From NCBI RefSeq assembly GCF_014863605.1, contig NZ_CP062252.1, forward strand, positions 5,279,001-5,343,000: 64,000 nt of DNA, written 5' to 3'. The notes beneath the pieces are model-generated. The model made no database searches. It saw only the letters and a list, made by a program, of their open reading frames with translations, and was not told the DNA's origin. A program made the position numbers and the translations under genes. Every line of letters starts with the position of its first letter. Positions within the stretch are counted from its first letter, which is position 1. Below are positions 45,454 through 54,192 of the stretch, piece by piece. This DNA is from Pseudomonas allokribbensis. GTDB taxonomy: Bacteria > Pseudomonadota > Gammaproteobacteria > Pseudomonadales > Pseudomonadaceae.

Positions 45454-47865
45454 ATGAGCACCGAAAGTGCTTCGAGTCGAGGCCGTCTGCTTCCGAGCCT
45501 GCTCGGCATTCTGCTTCTACTGATGGGCCTGGCCATGCTGGCCGGGGGAATCAAGCTGAGCACGCTCGGCGGCTCGCTGTACTACCTGCTGGCCGGTATC
45601 GGCATCACGCTGACCGGCATTCTGATGCTGATGCGTCGCCGCGCAGCACTGGGCCTGTACGCCATCGTGCTGTTCGCCAGCACCGTATGGGCGCTGTGGG
45701 AAGTCGGTCTGGACTGGTGGCAACTGGTGCCGCGTCTGGCACTGTGGTTTGTCCTCGGCTTCGTGATGCTGCTGCCGTGGTTCCGTCGTCCGCTGCTGCT
45801 CAACGGTCCTGCACCGATGGGCACCGGCGGCCTGACCGTGGCCGTGATTCTGGCCGGCGTCACCGCTCTGGCCAGCCTGTTCACCCACCCGGGCGAAACC
45901 TTTGGCGAACTGGGTCGCGACACCGCCGACACCACCAGCACCGCGCCAGCCATGCCCGATGGCGACTGGCAGGCCTATGGCCGCAGCGAATTCGGTGACC
46001 GTTACTCGCCACTGAAGCAGATCACCCCGGCCAACGTCGGCAAGCTGCAGGAAGCCTGGCGCATCCAGACCGGCGACCTGCCGACTGCTGATGACCCGGT
46101 CGAGCTCACCAACGAAAACACCCCGCTGAAAGCCAACGGCATGCTCTATGCCTGCACCGCTCACAGCAAAGTGCTGGCGCTGGACCCGGACACCGGCAAG
46201 GAACTGTGGCGCTTCGACCCGCAGATCAAAAGCCCGGTCGGCTTCAAGGGCTTCGCCCACATGACCTGCCGTGGCGTGTCGTACTACGACGAAGCCGCGT
46301 ACGCCAAGTCTGCAACCGCCGCCTCCGCCGTCATCTCCGAGGCCGGCAAAGCCGTCGCTCAGGCGTGCCCGCGTCGCCTGTACCTGCCGACTGCCGATGC
46401 CCGCCTGATCGCACTGAACGCCGACACCGGCAAGATCTGCGAAGGCTTCGGCAACAAAGGCGTGGTTGACCTGACCCAGGGCATCGGCCCGTTCACCCCG
46501 GGTGGCTACTACTCCACCTCGCCAGCCGCGATCACTCGTGATCTGGTGATCATGGGTGGCCACGTGACCGACAACGAATCGACCAACGAGCCGTCCGGCG
46601 TGATCCGCGCCTACGACGTGCGCGACGGTCATCTGGTATGGAACTGGGACAGCAACAACCCGGACGCCACCGAACCGTTGGCCCCGGGCCAGATCTACAG
46701 CCGCAACTCGGCGAACATGTGGTCGCTGGCCAGTGTTGATGAAAAACTCAACATGGTTTACCTGCCACTGGGCAACCAGACTCCAGACCAGTGGGGCGCC
46801 GACCGCACCCCGGGCGCCGAGAAATTCAGCGCCGGCGTCGTCGCCCTGGACCTGAGCACCGGTAAAGTGCGCTGGAACTACCAGTTCACCCACCACGACC
46901 TGTGGGACATGGACGTTGGCAGCCAGCCAACCCTGCTGGACATGAAAACCGCCGACGGCATCAAGCCTGCGCTGATCGCCCCGACCAAACAGGGCAGCCT
47001 GTACGTCCTCGACCGTCGTGACGGCACGCCGATCATCCCGATCAAGGAAATCCCGGTTCCGCAAGGCGCCGTGAAAGGCGACCACACCGCACCGACCCAG
47101 GCCCGTTCGGACCTGAACCTGCTGGCCCCGGAATTGACCGAAAAAGCCATGTGGGGCGCCAGCCCGTTCGACCAGATGCTGTGCCGCATCCAGTTCAAGG
47201 AACTGCGCTACGAAGGCCAATACACGCCTCCGTCGGAACAGGGCAGCCTGATCTATCCGGGTAACGTCGGCGTGTTCAACTGGGGCGGTGTTTCTGTCGA
47301 CCCGGTTCGCCAGATGCTGTTCACCAGCCCGAACTACATGGCCTTCGTCTCGAAAATGGTGCCACGCGAAAAAGTCGCGGCCGGCAGCAAACGCGAGAGC
47401 GAAACCGCTGGCGTGCAACCAAACACCGGCGCGCCTTATGCGGTGATCATGCACCCGTTCATGTCGCCACTCGGCGTACCGTGCCAGGCCCCGGCCTGGG
47501 GCTACGTCGCCGGTATCGACCTGACCACCGGCAAAGTCGTCTGGAAACGCAAGAACGGCACCAGCCGCGACAGCTCGCCAATCCCGATCGGCTTCACCCT
47601 GGGTGTGCCAAGCATGGGCGGCTCGATCGTCACCGCTGGCGGCGTCGGCTTCCTCAGCGGCACCCTCGACCAGTACCTGCGTGCTTACGACGTGAACTCT
47701 GGTAAAGAACTGTGGAAATCGCGTCTGCCTGCGGGCGGCCAAGCGACCCCGATGACCTACACCGGCAAGGACGGCAAGCAATACGTCCTGCTCGTGGTGG
47801 GTGGTCACGGCTCGCTGGGCACCAAGATGGGTGACTATGTGATTGCGTACAAACTGCCGGAATAA
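45454..47865 (+). CDS. gcd: Membrane-bound PQQ-dependent glucose dehydrogenase
   Basis: An 803-residue quinoprotein that oxidises glucose to glucono-lactone at the periplasmic face and passes electrons to ubiquinone. Five hydrophobic segments fill residues ~12-150. The eight-bladed PQQ propeller follows, with EAWRIQTGDLP, YACTAHSKVLALDPDTGKELW, WNYQFTHHDLWDMDVGSQP and KQGSLYVLDRRDG. Length is normal for Gcd. GGAG stands nine bases before the ATG. The oprB-gcd pair drives the periplasmic gluconate route and mineral phosphate solubilisation in pseudomonads. A strong terminator follows. Confidence 0.96.
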   Translation: MSTESASSRGRLLPSLLGILLLLMGLAMLAGGIKLSTLGGSLYYLLAGIGITLTGILMLMRRRAALGLYAIVLFASTVWALWEVGLDWWQLVPRLALWFVLGFVMLLPWFRRPLLLNGPAPMGTGGLTVAVILAGVTALASLFTHPGETFGELGRDTADTTSTAPAMPDGDWQAYGRSEFGDRYSPLKQITPANVGKLQEAWRIQTGDLPTADDPVELTNENTPLKANGMLYACTAHSKVLALDPDTGKELWRFDPQIKSPVGFKGFAHMTCRGVSYYDEAAYAKSATAASAVISEAGKAVAQACPRRLYLPTADARLIALNADTGKICEGFGNKGVVDLTQGIGPFTPGGYYSTSPAAITRDLVIMGGHVTDNESTNEPSGVIRAYDVRDGHLVWNWDSNNPDATEPLAPGQIYSRNSANMWSLASVDEKLNMVYLPLGNQTPDQWGADRTPGAEKFSAGVVALDLSTGKVRWNYQFTHHDLWDMDVGSQPTLLDMKTADGIKPALIAPTKQGSLYVLDRRDGTPIIPIKEIPVPQGAVKGDHTAPTQARSDLNLLAPELTEKAMWGASPFDQMLCRIQFKELRYEGQYTPPSEQGSLIYPGNVGVFNWGGVSVDPVRQMLFTSPNYMAFVSKMVPREKVAAGSKRESETAGVQPNTGAPYAVIMHPFMSPLGVPCQAPAWGYVAGIDLTTGKVVWKRKNGTSRDSSPIPIGFTLGVPSMGGSIVTAGGVGFLSGTLDQYLRAYDVNSGKELWKSRLPAGGQATPMTYTGKDGKQYVLLVVGGHGSLGTKMGDYVIAYKLPE

Positions 47866-47883
47866 GTTGTAACGGCAGTAAAG

Positions 47884-47922
47884 AAAAAGGCGATGCCCTG
47901 TGAGGGGTGTCGCCTTTTTTTG
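47884..47922 (+). terminator. Rho-independent terminator of gcd
   Basis: AAAAAGGCGA paired with TCGCCTTTTTTT around an inner CCC/GGG stem, 20 bp after the gcd stop, with a long T-run. Confidence 0.9.
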
Positions 47923-48029
47923 TGGGCTGCGTTTTTACACGGGGTGTGTATGTCCTACAGACAGGGTGTTTGGTGGGGATGTTTCTGACATGTTGCGTCG
48001 GTTGTCGCTCGGAAATGGGGTGGATAGGC

Positions 48030-48240
48030 TTTCGAGGTCGCTGCAAATTCAGCGAACGGGCTTGGTCGTCCGGGTTTAGAATGGCGCACGTTTCAGCATG
48101 CTTAATGGCGAACTGTGCGTGGGAGGGCTAACGGCCCTGCCGGGTATCCATTCCCTGGTCGACCAACCTGCGTACGGTTCGCCACCCTATTGCTTGGTCG
48201 CAATGCGCGGCGAACTCCACATTTTGAATGGAGTTCCACC
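48030..48240 (+). ncRNA. Structured 5' leader of the DUF6124 gene with SD-covering hairpin
   Basis: The ~210 bp before the DUF6124 start contain several short stems: TCGCTG/CAGCGA (48038-48043 with 48050-48055), AGGGC/GCCCT (48124-48128 with 48134-48138), and a final perfect 8-bp hairpin GAACTCCA/TGGAGTTC (48212-48219 with 48229-48236). This last stem contains the GGAG ribosome site seven bases before the ATG, so it can block translation. I recall similar leaders before small genes in other pseudomonads. No known riboswitch class is recognised. Confidence 0.55.
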
Positions 48241-48615
48241 ATGAAAAAGCCAACACCCAATCCCCCCGAATCAAACGACGCATCGCCCTACGAATCGCCA
48301 GACTCAAAAAAACTCCACGACGCTGCCGAGCGCGCGCTCGACCACTACCTGAAACCCAACACCACCACCCTGCGCTTCCATAAACCCAGCACCATGTTCC
48401 AGGTCGCACCCGATCAGGACAGTGAAAGCCTGCTGGTCCACGCCTGCGAATCACTGGCACAGGCCAGCCTCATGACCAGTGACATCGCCTCACACATCGA
48501 CCTCCCGCAGCGGCGGACAATCCTGGCCATTCAGCAAATCATCATGCTGGCTGAGCTGGCGGTGAATCGGGTGCTGGATAACGTCGAAGTACATCGTTAC
48601 CCAACACACAGCTAA
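48241..48615 (+). CDS. DUF6124 family protein
   Basis: A 124-residue soluble protein of unknown function, common in Pseudomonas. The N-terminus is proline/serine-rich and disordered; residues ~25-115 are helical (AAERALDHYL, SLLVHACESLAQASLMTSDIA, ILAIQQIIMLAELAVNRVLD). The repeated small residues suggest a helix bundle. GGAG is seven bases before the ATG but lies within a hairpin, so expression is probably controlled at translation. It has no operon partner. Confidence 0.8.
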   Translation: MKKPTPNPPESNDASPYESPDSKKLHDAAERALDHYLKPNTTTLRFHKPSTMFQVAPDQDSESLLVHACESLAQASLMTSDIASHIDLPQRRTILAIQQIIMLAELAVNRVLDNVEVHRYPTHS

Positions 48616-48670
48616 GCTGCCCTGACGAAACCGACCTGCCAGCGACAGACTGCATTCGCTGGCAGATCGA

Positions 48671-48723
48671 TTGGGACGCAGAGCGTCCCGGGCTGCATTC
48701 CCACGCAGAGCGTGGGAACGATC
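48671..48723. repeat. Extragenic palindromic repeat, second copy
   Basis: TGGGACGCAGAGCGTCCCGG followed by the CCCACGCAGAGCGTGGG palindrome and CGATC. It is one half of the longer copy at 17872-17978. Confidence 0.8.
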
Positions 48724-48779
48724 AAAGCAAAAGCAATCCGCTTTTCGCCACTCACCACGATGAGCGTTAGCTCAAGTAC

Positions 48780-49060
48780 CGCTTTTGACTTGCCGGCCCC
48801 TTCGGCAGGCTGAGTGGAGGGATTTATCCGGGGGAGGGAGCGCAGCGACCGTTCGACGAAGTCGAACACATCGAGAGGAGGTGCAGCGAAGCAAACCGGA
48901 GGCGATGCCCCCGGATGAATGCCGGAACGAAGGAACCCCGAGCCTCAGCGAGGGGCCGAACGCCGGGGCCCAGACCTTTGGTTCCTTTGGGGCGTTTGCC
49001 AAAGGGACTCGCCGTAAGGGCGAAACCGCCAGCCGCAGCACCCGAAGCAACGGATATTCA
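48780..49060. repeat. Pseudomonas dispersed intergenic repeat (from memory)
   Basis: The stretch is GC-rich and non-coding. It includes the imperfect inverted segments CCCTTCGGCAGG and CTTTGGTTCCTTTGGGGCG...GCCAAAGGGACTCG. I recognise near-identical text as a dispersed intergenic element in the P. fluorescens group; only one copy is in this window, so its repeat nature cannot be shown here. Confidence 0.45.
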
Positions 49061-49216
49061 CCCAAAACACCCAGAGCATGGTCGGCCCAAAGGCCGCCAA
49101 GCCCAAAGCCCAATCCCTGTCAAAACCCTGAACACACAACCAGAAACACCCACCCCCATTGAAACCACCAAAACCCTGCCCCATCTAACACCCATACCCC
49201 ATTGCGCAGGTGCCCC

Positions 49217-51640
49217 ATGAGCGACCAGCAAGAATTCCCCGAGAACCCCGACGACATCACCGAAACCGACGCCGAACACATCGAACACCACGTCCCCGGC
49301 AAAGGCCTCGCCCTGCCCGGCCAGAACCTGCCGGACAAGGTCTACATCATCCCGATCCACAACCGCCCGTTCTTCCCGGCCCAGGTCCTGCCGGTCATCG
49401 TCAACGAAGAACCCTGGGCCGAAACCCTCGAACTGGTCAGCAAATCCGACCACCACTCCCTGGCCCTGTTCTTCATGGACACGCCCCAGGAAGATCCGCG
49501 CCACTTCGACACCAAGGCGTTGCCGCAATACGGCACCCTGGTCAAGGTGCACCACGCCAGCCGTGAAAACGGCAAACTGCAATTCGTCGCCCAGGGCCTG
49601 AGCCGCGTCCGCATCAAGACCTGGCTCAAACACCATCGCCCGCCGTATCTGGTGGAAGTCGAATACCCGCACCAGCCCACCGAGCCGACCGACGAGGTCA
49701 AGGCCTATGGCATGGCGCTGATCAACGCGATCAAGGAACTGCTGCCGCTCAACCCGCTGTACAGCGAAGAGCTGAAGAACTACCTCAACCGCTTCAGCCC
49801 CAACGACCCGTCGCCGCTGACCGACTTCGCCGCCGCCCTCACTTCGGCCACCGGCCCTGAATTGCAGGAAGTGCTCGACTGCGTGCCGATGCTCAAACGC
49901 ATGGAAAAAGTCCTGCCGATGCTGCGCAAGGAAGTCGAAGTCGCGCGCCTGCAAAAAGAAATCTCCGCCGAAGTGAACCGCAAGATCGGCGAGCACCAGC
50001 GCGAGTTCTTCCTTAAAGAACAGCTCAAGGTCATCCAGCAGGAGCTCGGCCTGACCAAGGACGACCGCAGCGCCGACCTCGAACAGTTCGAGCAGCGCCT
50101 GGAGGGCAAGGTCCTGCCAACGCAGGTGCAGAAGCGCCTCGAAGAAGAGATGAACAAACTGTCGATCCTCGAAACCGGATCGCCGGAGTACGCGGTCACC
50201 CGCAACTACCTCGACTGGGCGACCTCGGTGCCGTGGGGCGTGTACGGCGAGGACAAACTCGACCTCAAGCACGCGCGCAAGGTGCTGGACAAACACCACG
50301 CCGGCCTCGACGACATCAAGGACCGCATCCTCGAATTCCTCGCGGTCGGAGCCTATAAAGGCGAGATCAGCGGTTCCATCGTGCTGCTGGTCGGCCCGCC
50401 AGGCGTGGGTAAAACCAGCGTCGGCAAGTCCATTGCCGAATCCCTCGGCCGGCCGTTCTACCGCTTCAGCCTCGGCGGCATGCGCGACGAAGCCGAGATC
50501 AAGGGCCATCGCCGCACCTACATCGGCGCGCAGCCGGGCAAACTCGTCCAGGCGTTGAAAGACGTCGAAGTGATGAACCCGGTGATCATGCTCGACGAGA
50601 TCGACAAGATGGGCCAGAGCTACCAGGGCGACCCGGCCTCGGCGCTGCTGGAAACCCTCGACCCGGAACAGAACGTCGAATTCCTCGACCACTACCTCGA
50701 TCTGCGGATGGACCTGTCGAAAGTCCTGTTCGTCTGCACCGCCAACACCCTGGATTCGATTCCCGGCCCGTTGCTGGACCGGATGGAAGTGATTCGCCTG
50801 TCGGGCTACATCACCGAAGAAAAAGTCGCCATCGCCAAGCGCCACCTGTGGCCGAAACTGCTGGAAAAGGCCGGCGTGTCCAAGGGCAGCCTGAGCATCA
50901 GCGACACGGCGCTCAAGGCCTTGATCGACGGCTACGCCCGTGAAGCCGGCGTGCGCCAGCTGGAAAAACAGATGGGCAAACTGGTGCGCAAAGCGGTGAT
51001 GAAGCTGATTGATGACCCGAAAGCGGTGATCAAGATCGGGCCGAAAGACCTCGAAGCGTCCCTCGGCCATCCGGTGTTCCGCAACGAGCAGGTGCTGTCC
51101 GGCACCGGCGTGATCACCGGCCTCGCCTGGACCAGCATGGGCGGCGCGACCTTGCCTATCGAGGCCACGCGGATTCATACCCTGAACCGAGGTTTCAAGC
51201 TCACCGGACAACTGGGCGATGTGATGAAGGAGTCGGCGGAGATCGCCTACAGCTACGTCAGTTCGCACCTCAAATCCTTCGGTGGCGATCCGAAATTCTT
51301 CGACGAGGCTTTCGTCCACCTGCACGTGCCGGAAGGCGCAACACCGAAGGACGGCCCGAGCGCCGGCGTGACCATGGCCAGTGCCCTGCTCTCGCTCGCC
51401 CGTAATCAGCCGCCGAAAAAAGGCGTGGCCATGACCGGTGAACTGACGCTGACCGGGCATGTACTGCCGATTGGCGGGGTACGTGAGAAGGTGATTGCGG
51501 CGCGGCGGCAGAAGATTTTCGAGCTGATTCTGCCGGAGCCGAATAGGGGTAACTTTGAGGAACTGCCGGATTACCTGAAGGAAGGGATCACCGTGCATTT
51601 CGCCAAGAAGTTTGCGGATGTGGCGAAGGTGCTTTTCTAA
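49217..51640 (+). CDS. asrA: Lon-type ATP-dependent protease AsrA (second Lon)
   Basis: An 807-residue Lon protease: N-terminal substrate domain (~35-230), coiled coil, AAA+ module with Walker A GPPGVGKTS (~393-401) and Walker B VIMLDEID, and a C-terminal protease with Ser715 in PKDGPSAGV and Lys758 in VREKV. The acidic start MSDQQEFPENPDD and the text VYIIPIHNRPFFPAQVLPVIV identify it as the AsrA/PA0779 type rather than housekeeping Lon. In P. aeruginosa AsrA affects the heat-shock response and aminoglycoside tolerance. The next gene is a chagasin-like inhibitor, the same order as in P. aeruginosa. ATG 49217 is chosen as it gives the family start. Confidence 0.93.
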   Translation: MSDQQEFPENPDDITETDAEHIEHHVPGKGLALPGQNLPDKVYIIPIHNRPFFPAQVLPVIVNEEPWAETLELVSKSDHHSLALFFMDTPQEDPRHFDTKALPQYGTLVKVHHASRENGKLQFVAQGLSRVRIKTWLKHHRPPYLVEVEYPHQPTEPTDEVKAYGMALINAIKELLPLNPLYSEELKNYLNRFSPNDPSPLTDFAAALTSATGPELQEVLDCVPMLKRMEKVLPMLRKEVEVARLQKEISAEVNRKIGEHQREFFLKEQLKVIQQELGLTKDDRSADLEQFEQRLEGKVLPTQVQKRLEEEMNKLSILETGSPEYAVTRNYLDWATSVPWGVYGEDKLDLKHARKVLDKHHAGLDDIKDRILEFLAVGAYKGEISGSIVLLVGPPGVGKTSVGKSIAESLGRPFYRFSLGGMRDEAEIKGHRRTYIGAQPGKLVQALKDVEVMNPVIMLDEIDKMGQSYQGDPASALLETLDPEQNVEFLDHYLDLRMDLSKVLFVCTANTLDSIPGPLLDRMEVIRLSGYITEEKVAIAKRHLWPKLLEKAGVSKGSLSISDTALKALIDGYAREAGVRQLEKQMGKLVRKAVMKLIDDPKAVIKIGPKDLEASLGHPVFRNEQVLSGTGVITGLAWTSMGGATLPIEATRIHTLNRGFKLTGQLGDVMKESAEIAYSYVSSHLKSFGGDPKFFDEAFVHLHVPEGATPKDGPSAGVTMASALLSLARNQPPKKGVAMTGELTLTGHVLPIGGVREKVIAARRQKIFELILPEPNRGNFEELPDYLKEGITVHFAKKFADVAKVLF

Positions 51641-51652
51641 CTTTCCCCTGCT

Positions 51653-51683
51653 GATCGTTCCCACGCTCTGCGTGGGAACGATC
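51653..51683. repeat. Extragenic palindromic repeat, third copy
   Basis: A 31-bp near-perfect palindrome with arms GATCGTTCCCACGC and GCGTGGGAACGATC, 12 bp after asrA. It may also act as a transcription end. Confidence 0.85.
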
Positions 51684-51773
51684 ACAGAATGACGCCAAGC
51701 TTGGCGTTGTCACACTTTGTCTCATCTTCAGTTATGCTCGCCGTTCGTCGCCAACGCCGGAGCCGCTGAGCCT

Positions 51774-52166
51774 ATGTCCCCCACTCGCCTGTTTGTCCCT
51801 CTGTCCCTCGCCCTGCTGGCCGCCTGCGCCACGCAACCGAAAACCAACGTGACCGTGGAAAAACAGAGCGAATGCCCGGTGCGGCTGACCAACGGCCAGA
51901 ACCTGACCGTCATGCTCCCGAGCAACCCCACTACCGGTTACCGCTGGGCCATTCAAGACTCGGCCGGCGGCGTGCTGCATGCGCTAAGCCCTGAGGTTTA
52001 CAGCAGTCCAAAAGATTCCGGCATGGTCGGCGCGGGCGGTTTCTCCACCTGGCGATTCCAGGCCTTTGCTCCCGGCACCGGGCGCTTGCGCCTGACGTCG
52101 CAGCAACCCTGGGAGCCTGAAGTCGAGCCGGTGGAAACCTTTGACTGCGCGATCTCGGTGAACTGA
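51774..52166 (+). CDS. icp: Chagasin-type cysteine protease inhibitor lipoprotein (I42)
   Basis: A 130-residue lipoprotein with lipobox LLAAC (Cys18). The three inhibitory loops of the I42 chagasin family are visible: NPTTGYRW, GAGGFSTWRF and QQPWEP. Such proteins block papain-like cysteine proteases from the periplasm or surface. ATG 51774 is chosen because it opens the signal sequence. It follows asrA as in P. aeruginosa (PA0779-PA0778) and precedes a membrane gene by only two bases. Confidence 0.88.
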   Translation: MSPTRLFVPLSLALLAACATQPKTNVTVEKQSECPVRLTNGQNLTVMLPSNPTTGYRWAIQDSAGGVLHALSPEVYSSPKDSGMVGAGGFSTWRFQAFAPGTGRLRLTSQQPWEPEVEPVETFDCAISVN

Positions 52167-52168
52167 TC

Positions 52169-52816
52169 GTGGGCTGGCTGATCCTCGCGCTGATGGGCGC
52201 AGCGACCTTTCTCTATGGCGTCAGCACCCACGCGGCGCTGCTTTGCCTGCTGGTCAAACCGTTGCCGGTACTGGCCCTGCTCGGCTGGCTGCACGATGCG
52301 CCGCCCAGCGACTATCGCCGCTGGATCAGCCTCGGCCTGATTTTCTCTTTGCTCGGTGATGTGCTGCTGGCGTGGCCAGGAGATCTGTTCGTGTTTGGCT
52401 TGGGGGCGTTTCTGGTCGCGCATCTGGCGTATCTCAAGGCTTACCTCAGCGATTGCCGGCGTCTGGCCCTGCTCCCGTTGATTCTGGCACTCAGCGTCGG
52501 CGCCGTACTGTTGGGCATCCTGATTTCCAGCGGACTCGGTCCGTTGACCGTGCCGGTGATCGTTTACGGCACAGCCATCAGCGCCATGCTCTGGCGCGCA
52601 CTGGCCCGACTCGGCAGCGGCGTACCGCAACGTTCGGCATTACTGGCGGCCGGCGGTGCGGTGGCGTTCGTCTTCTCCGACAGCGTGATCGGCATCAATC
52701 GGTTTGTCTCACCGTTCAATGCGGCGCCCTACATCATCATCCTCAGTTACTGGCTGGGGCAGTGGGGGATAGCGGCGTCGGCGTTTCACGTGGGAAAAAC
52801 CGAAAAAACGCTATAA
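52169..52816 (+). CDS. YhhN family membrane protein (lysoplasmalogenase-like)
   Basis: A 215-residue inner membrane protein with seven to eight hydrophobic segments. YhhN/TMEM86 marks are LLVKPLPVLALL near the start, IFSLLGDVLLAWP, FLVAHLAYLKAY and the end VFSDSVIGINRF with YWLGQWGIAAS. The human relative TMEM86B hydrolyses lysoplasmalogen; bacterial members are named after it. It starts with GTG two bases after icp and so belongs to that transcript. Confidence 0.85.
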   Translation: MGWLILALMGAATFLYGVSTHAALLCLLVKPLPVLALLGWLHDAPPSDYRRWISLGLIFSLLGDVLLAWPGDLFVFGLGAFLVAHLAYLKAYLSDCRRLALLPLILALSVGAVLLGILISSGLGPLTVPVIVYGTAISAMLWRALARLGSGVPQRSALLAAGGAVAFVFSDSVIGINRFVSPFNAAPYIIILSYWLGQWGIAASAFHVGKTEKTL

Positions 52817-52850
52817 CCGTTTCGAGATTGATTGCCAAATCGAATCAATG

Positions 52851-52868
52851 ACTGTCATTTCTGACAGT
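52851..52868. promoter_or_regulatory. Perfect 18-bp palindrome upstream of unknown gene
   Basis: ACTGTCA-TTTC-TGACAGT lies 80 bp before the start at 52948. There is no T-run after it, so it looks more like an operator than a terminator. Confidence 0.5.
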
Positions 52869-52947
52869 TAGATTGCCCGTCCGAAGAACATACAGTTGCT
52901 CGAAGCGGCATGCCATGGTGGCTTGTCGCATTATCGAGATACTCAAC

Positions 52948-53355
52948 ATGAATAACGCAAATCCTAAGTCCGCCGGCACCTTCAGCCTGGCCGTTGATGA
53001 CAACAGTCCTGTCGACTTCCAACTCGTCTCTGCGTTCGAAGAATCGGACCACATCAGAATCACGGGAGAACGGGAAGAATGGGAAGAACAAGTCAAACGC
53101 ATGGAATTCCATCTCGCGAAGACCATCACCGGCGGCCGCTATGAGTTGAATTCGCCGGAAGTGAAGCTCGTGGAAGCCGTATCGGACTGGGTAAATACCA
53201 GATACCTGGTGAAATCACTGACTCTCGTCATCAATGCGGATCACGCGAGCCGCCACATTGTTGGTGAGTACCAATTCACGGCAGATGAAATTGATTCCAA
53301 CGGCTCCGGTATCGGCATCACGGGCAAGGGAAATTTCAATATCAACTACTCCTGA
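52948..53355 (+). CDS. Hypothetical protein, 135 residues
   Basis: I do not recognise a family. The product is acidic, soluble, without signal peptide or membrane segment, and its pattern of alternating residues (FSLAVDD, FQLVSAFE, HIRITGEREE, LTLVINADH, HIVGEYQFTADE, GIGITGKGNFNINYS) suggests a beta-rich fold. ATG 52948 is chosen over the longer frame starting at 52873 because the extra codons are not protein-like and cross no ribosome site. A palindromic operator-like site lies 80 bp upstream. It separates the asrA-icp block from cmoA. Confidence 0.65.
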   Translation: MNNANPKSAGTFSLAVDDNSPVDFQLVSAFEESDHIRITGEREEWEEQVKRMEFHLAKTITGGRYELNSPEVKLVEAVSDWVNTRYLVKSLTLVINADHASRHIVGEYQFTADEIDSNGSGIGITGKGNFNINYS

Positions 53356-53448
53356 GTCCACCCGCCCACGGTTTATCAGACAACCCGCGCATCTGCGCGC
53401 CAGTTTGGCTAAAATGCCGGCCTTTTCATCGACACCGCCGGAACCGCC

Positions 53449-54192
53449 GTGAGCAAAGAACCCGATCGCATTTTCGCCCAGCCGATGGCCCAGGTGCCTG
53501 ACTTCGCCTTCAACGAAGACGTGGTGCGGGTGTTCCCGGACATGATCAAGCGCTCGGTGCCGGGTTACCCGACCATCGTCGAGAACCTCGGCGTGCTGGC
53601 GGCGCAGTTCGCTCAGCCGAACAGCGTGCTCTACGACCTCGGCGCTTCGCTGGGTGCCGTGACTCAGGCCTTGCGCCGACATGTGCGCACCGACGGTTGC
53701 CGGGTGATCGCGGTGGATAACTCGGCGGCGATGGTCGAGCGCTGCCGCGAGTACCTCAACGGTCAGGATTCGATGTTCCAGGAGTTGCTGCCGGTCGAGG
53801 TGATTGAAGGCGATATCCTCGCCCTCGACTTCAAACCGGCTTCGGTGGTGGCGCTGAACTTCACCCTGCAATTCATCGCCCCGGAGCAGCGTACGGCGTT
53901 GCTGTCGCGCATTCGCCAATCGTTGCTGCCGGGCGGCGCGCTGATCCTGTCGGAGAAGCTGCGCTTCAACGATGCCGAAGAACACGCGCTGCTGACCGAC
54001 CTGCACGTCGCGTTCAAACGCGCCAACGGCTACAGCGAACTGGAAATCGCCCAGAAGCGCAGCGCCATCGAAAACGTCATGAAACCCGACAGCCTCGAAG
54101 AACACCGCGAGCGCCTGCTGGCCGCCGGGTTCTCGAAAGTCGTGCCGTGGTTCCAGTGTCTTAACTTTGCCTCGTTGATTGCCTTGCCATGA
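53449..54192 (+). CDS. cmoA: Carboxy-SAM synthase CmoA
   Basis: A 247-residue enzyme that makes carboxy-S-adenosyl-methionine from SAM and prephenate. The SAM-fold motif is [15 protein letters not shown], with [14 protein letters not shown] and [11 protein letters not shown] after it, all close to E. coli CmoA. The start is GTG at 53449. It overlaps cmoB by ATGA and supplies its cofactor for wobble uridine modification of tRNA. Confidence 0.96.
   Translation: MSKEPDRIFAQPMAQVPDFAFNEDVVRVFPDMIKRSVPGYPTIVENLGVLAAQFAQPNSVLYDLGASLGAVTQALRRHVRTDGCRVIAVDNSAAMVERCREYLNGQDSMFQELLPVEVIEGDILALDFKPASVVALNFTLQFIAPEQRTALLSRIRQSLLPGGALILSEKLRFNDAEEHALLTDLHVAFKRANGYSELEIAQKRSAIENVMKPDSLEEHRERLLAAGFSKVVPWFQCLNFASLIALP

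Larger units (their letters stand above)
48616..49216. other. 601-bp intergenic region made of repeat elements
   Basis: It contains a REP copy (48671-48723) and a ~280-bp stretch (about 48780-49060) of the kind repeated in many pseudomonad genomes, with motifs such as GGGATTTATCCGGGGG, GAGGTGCAGCGAAGC and CCTTTGGTTCCTTTGG. The last 150 bp are unusually rich in C and A on the plus strand. Open frames here are short and unsupported. The asrA promoter should be at the right end. Confidence 0.55.

Noticed and set aside
45517..47808. 763-codon open frame antisense to gcd
   Set aside because: Shadow of a well-supported PQQ dehydrogenase gene.
48785..49162. Small open frames in the spacer before asrA
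   Set aside because: They lie in a dispersed repeat and an unusual C/A-rich stretch; no ribosome site and low-complexity products.
49058..51685. 875-codon open frame antisense to asrA
   Set aside because: Mirror of the Lon reading frame; no homology-like content.
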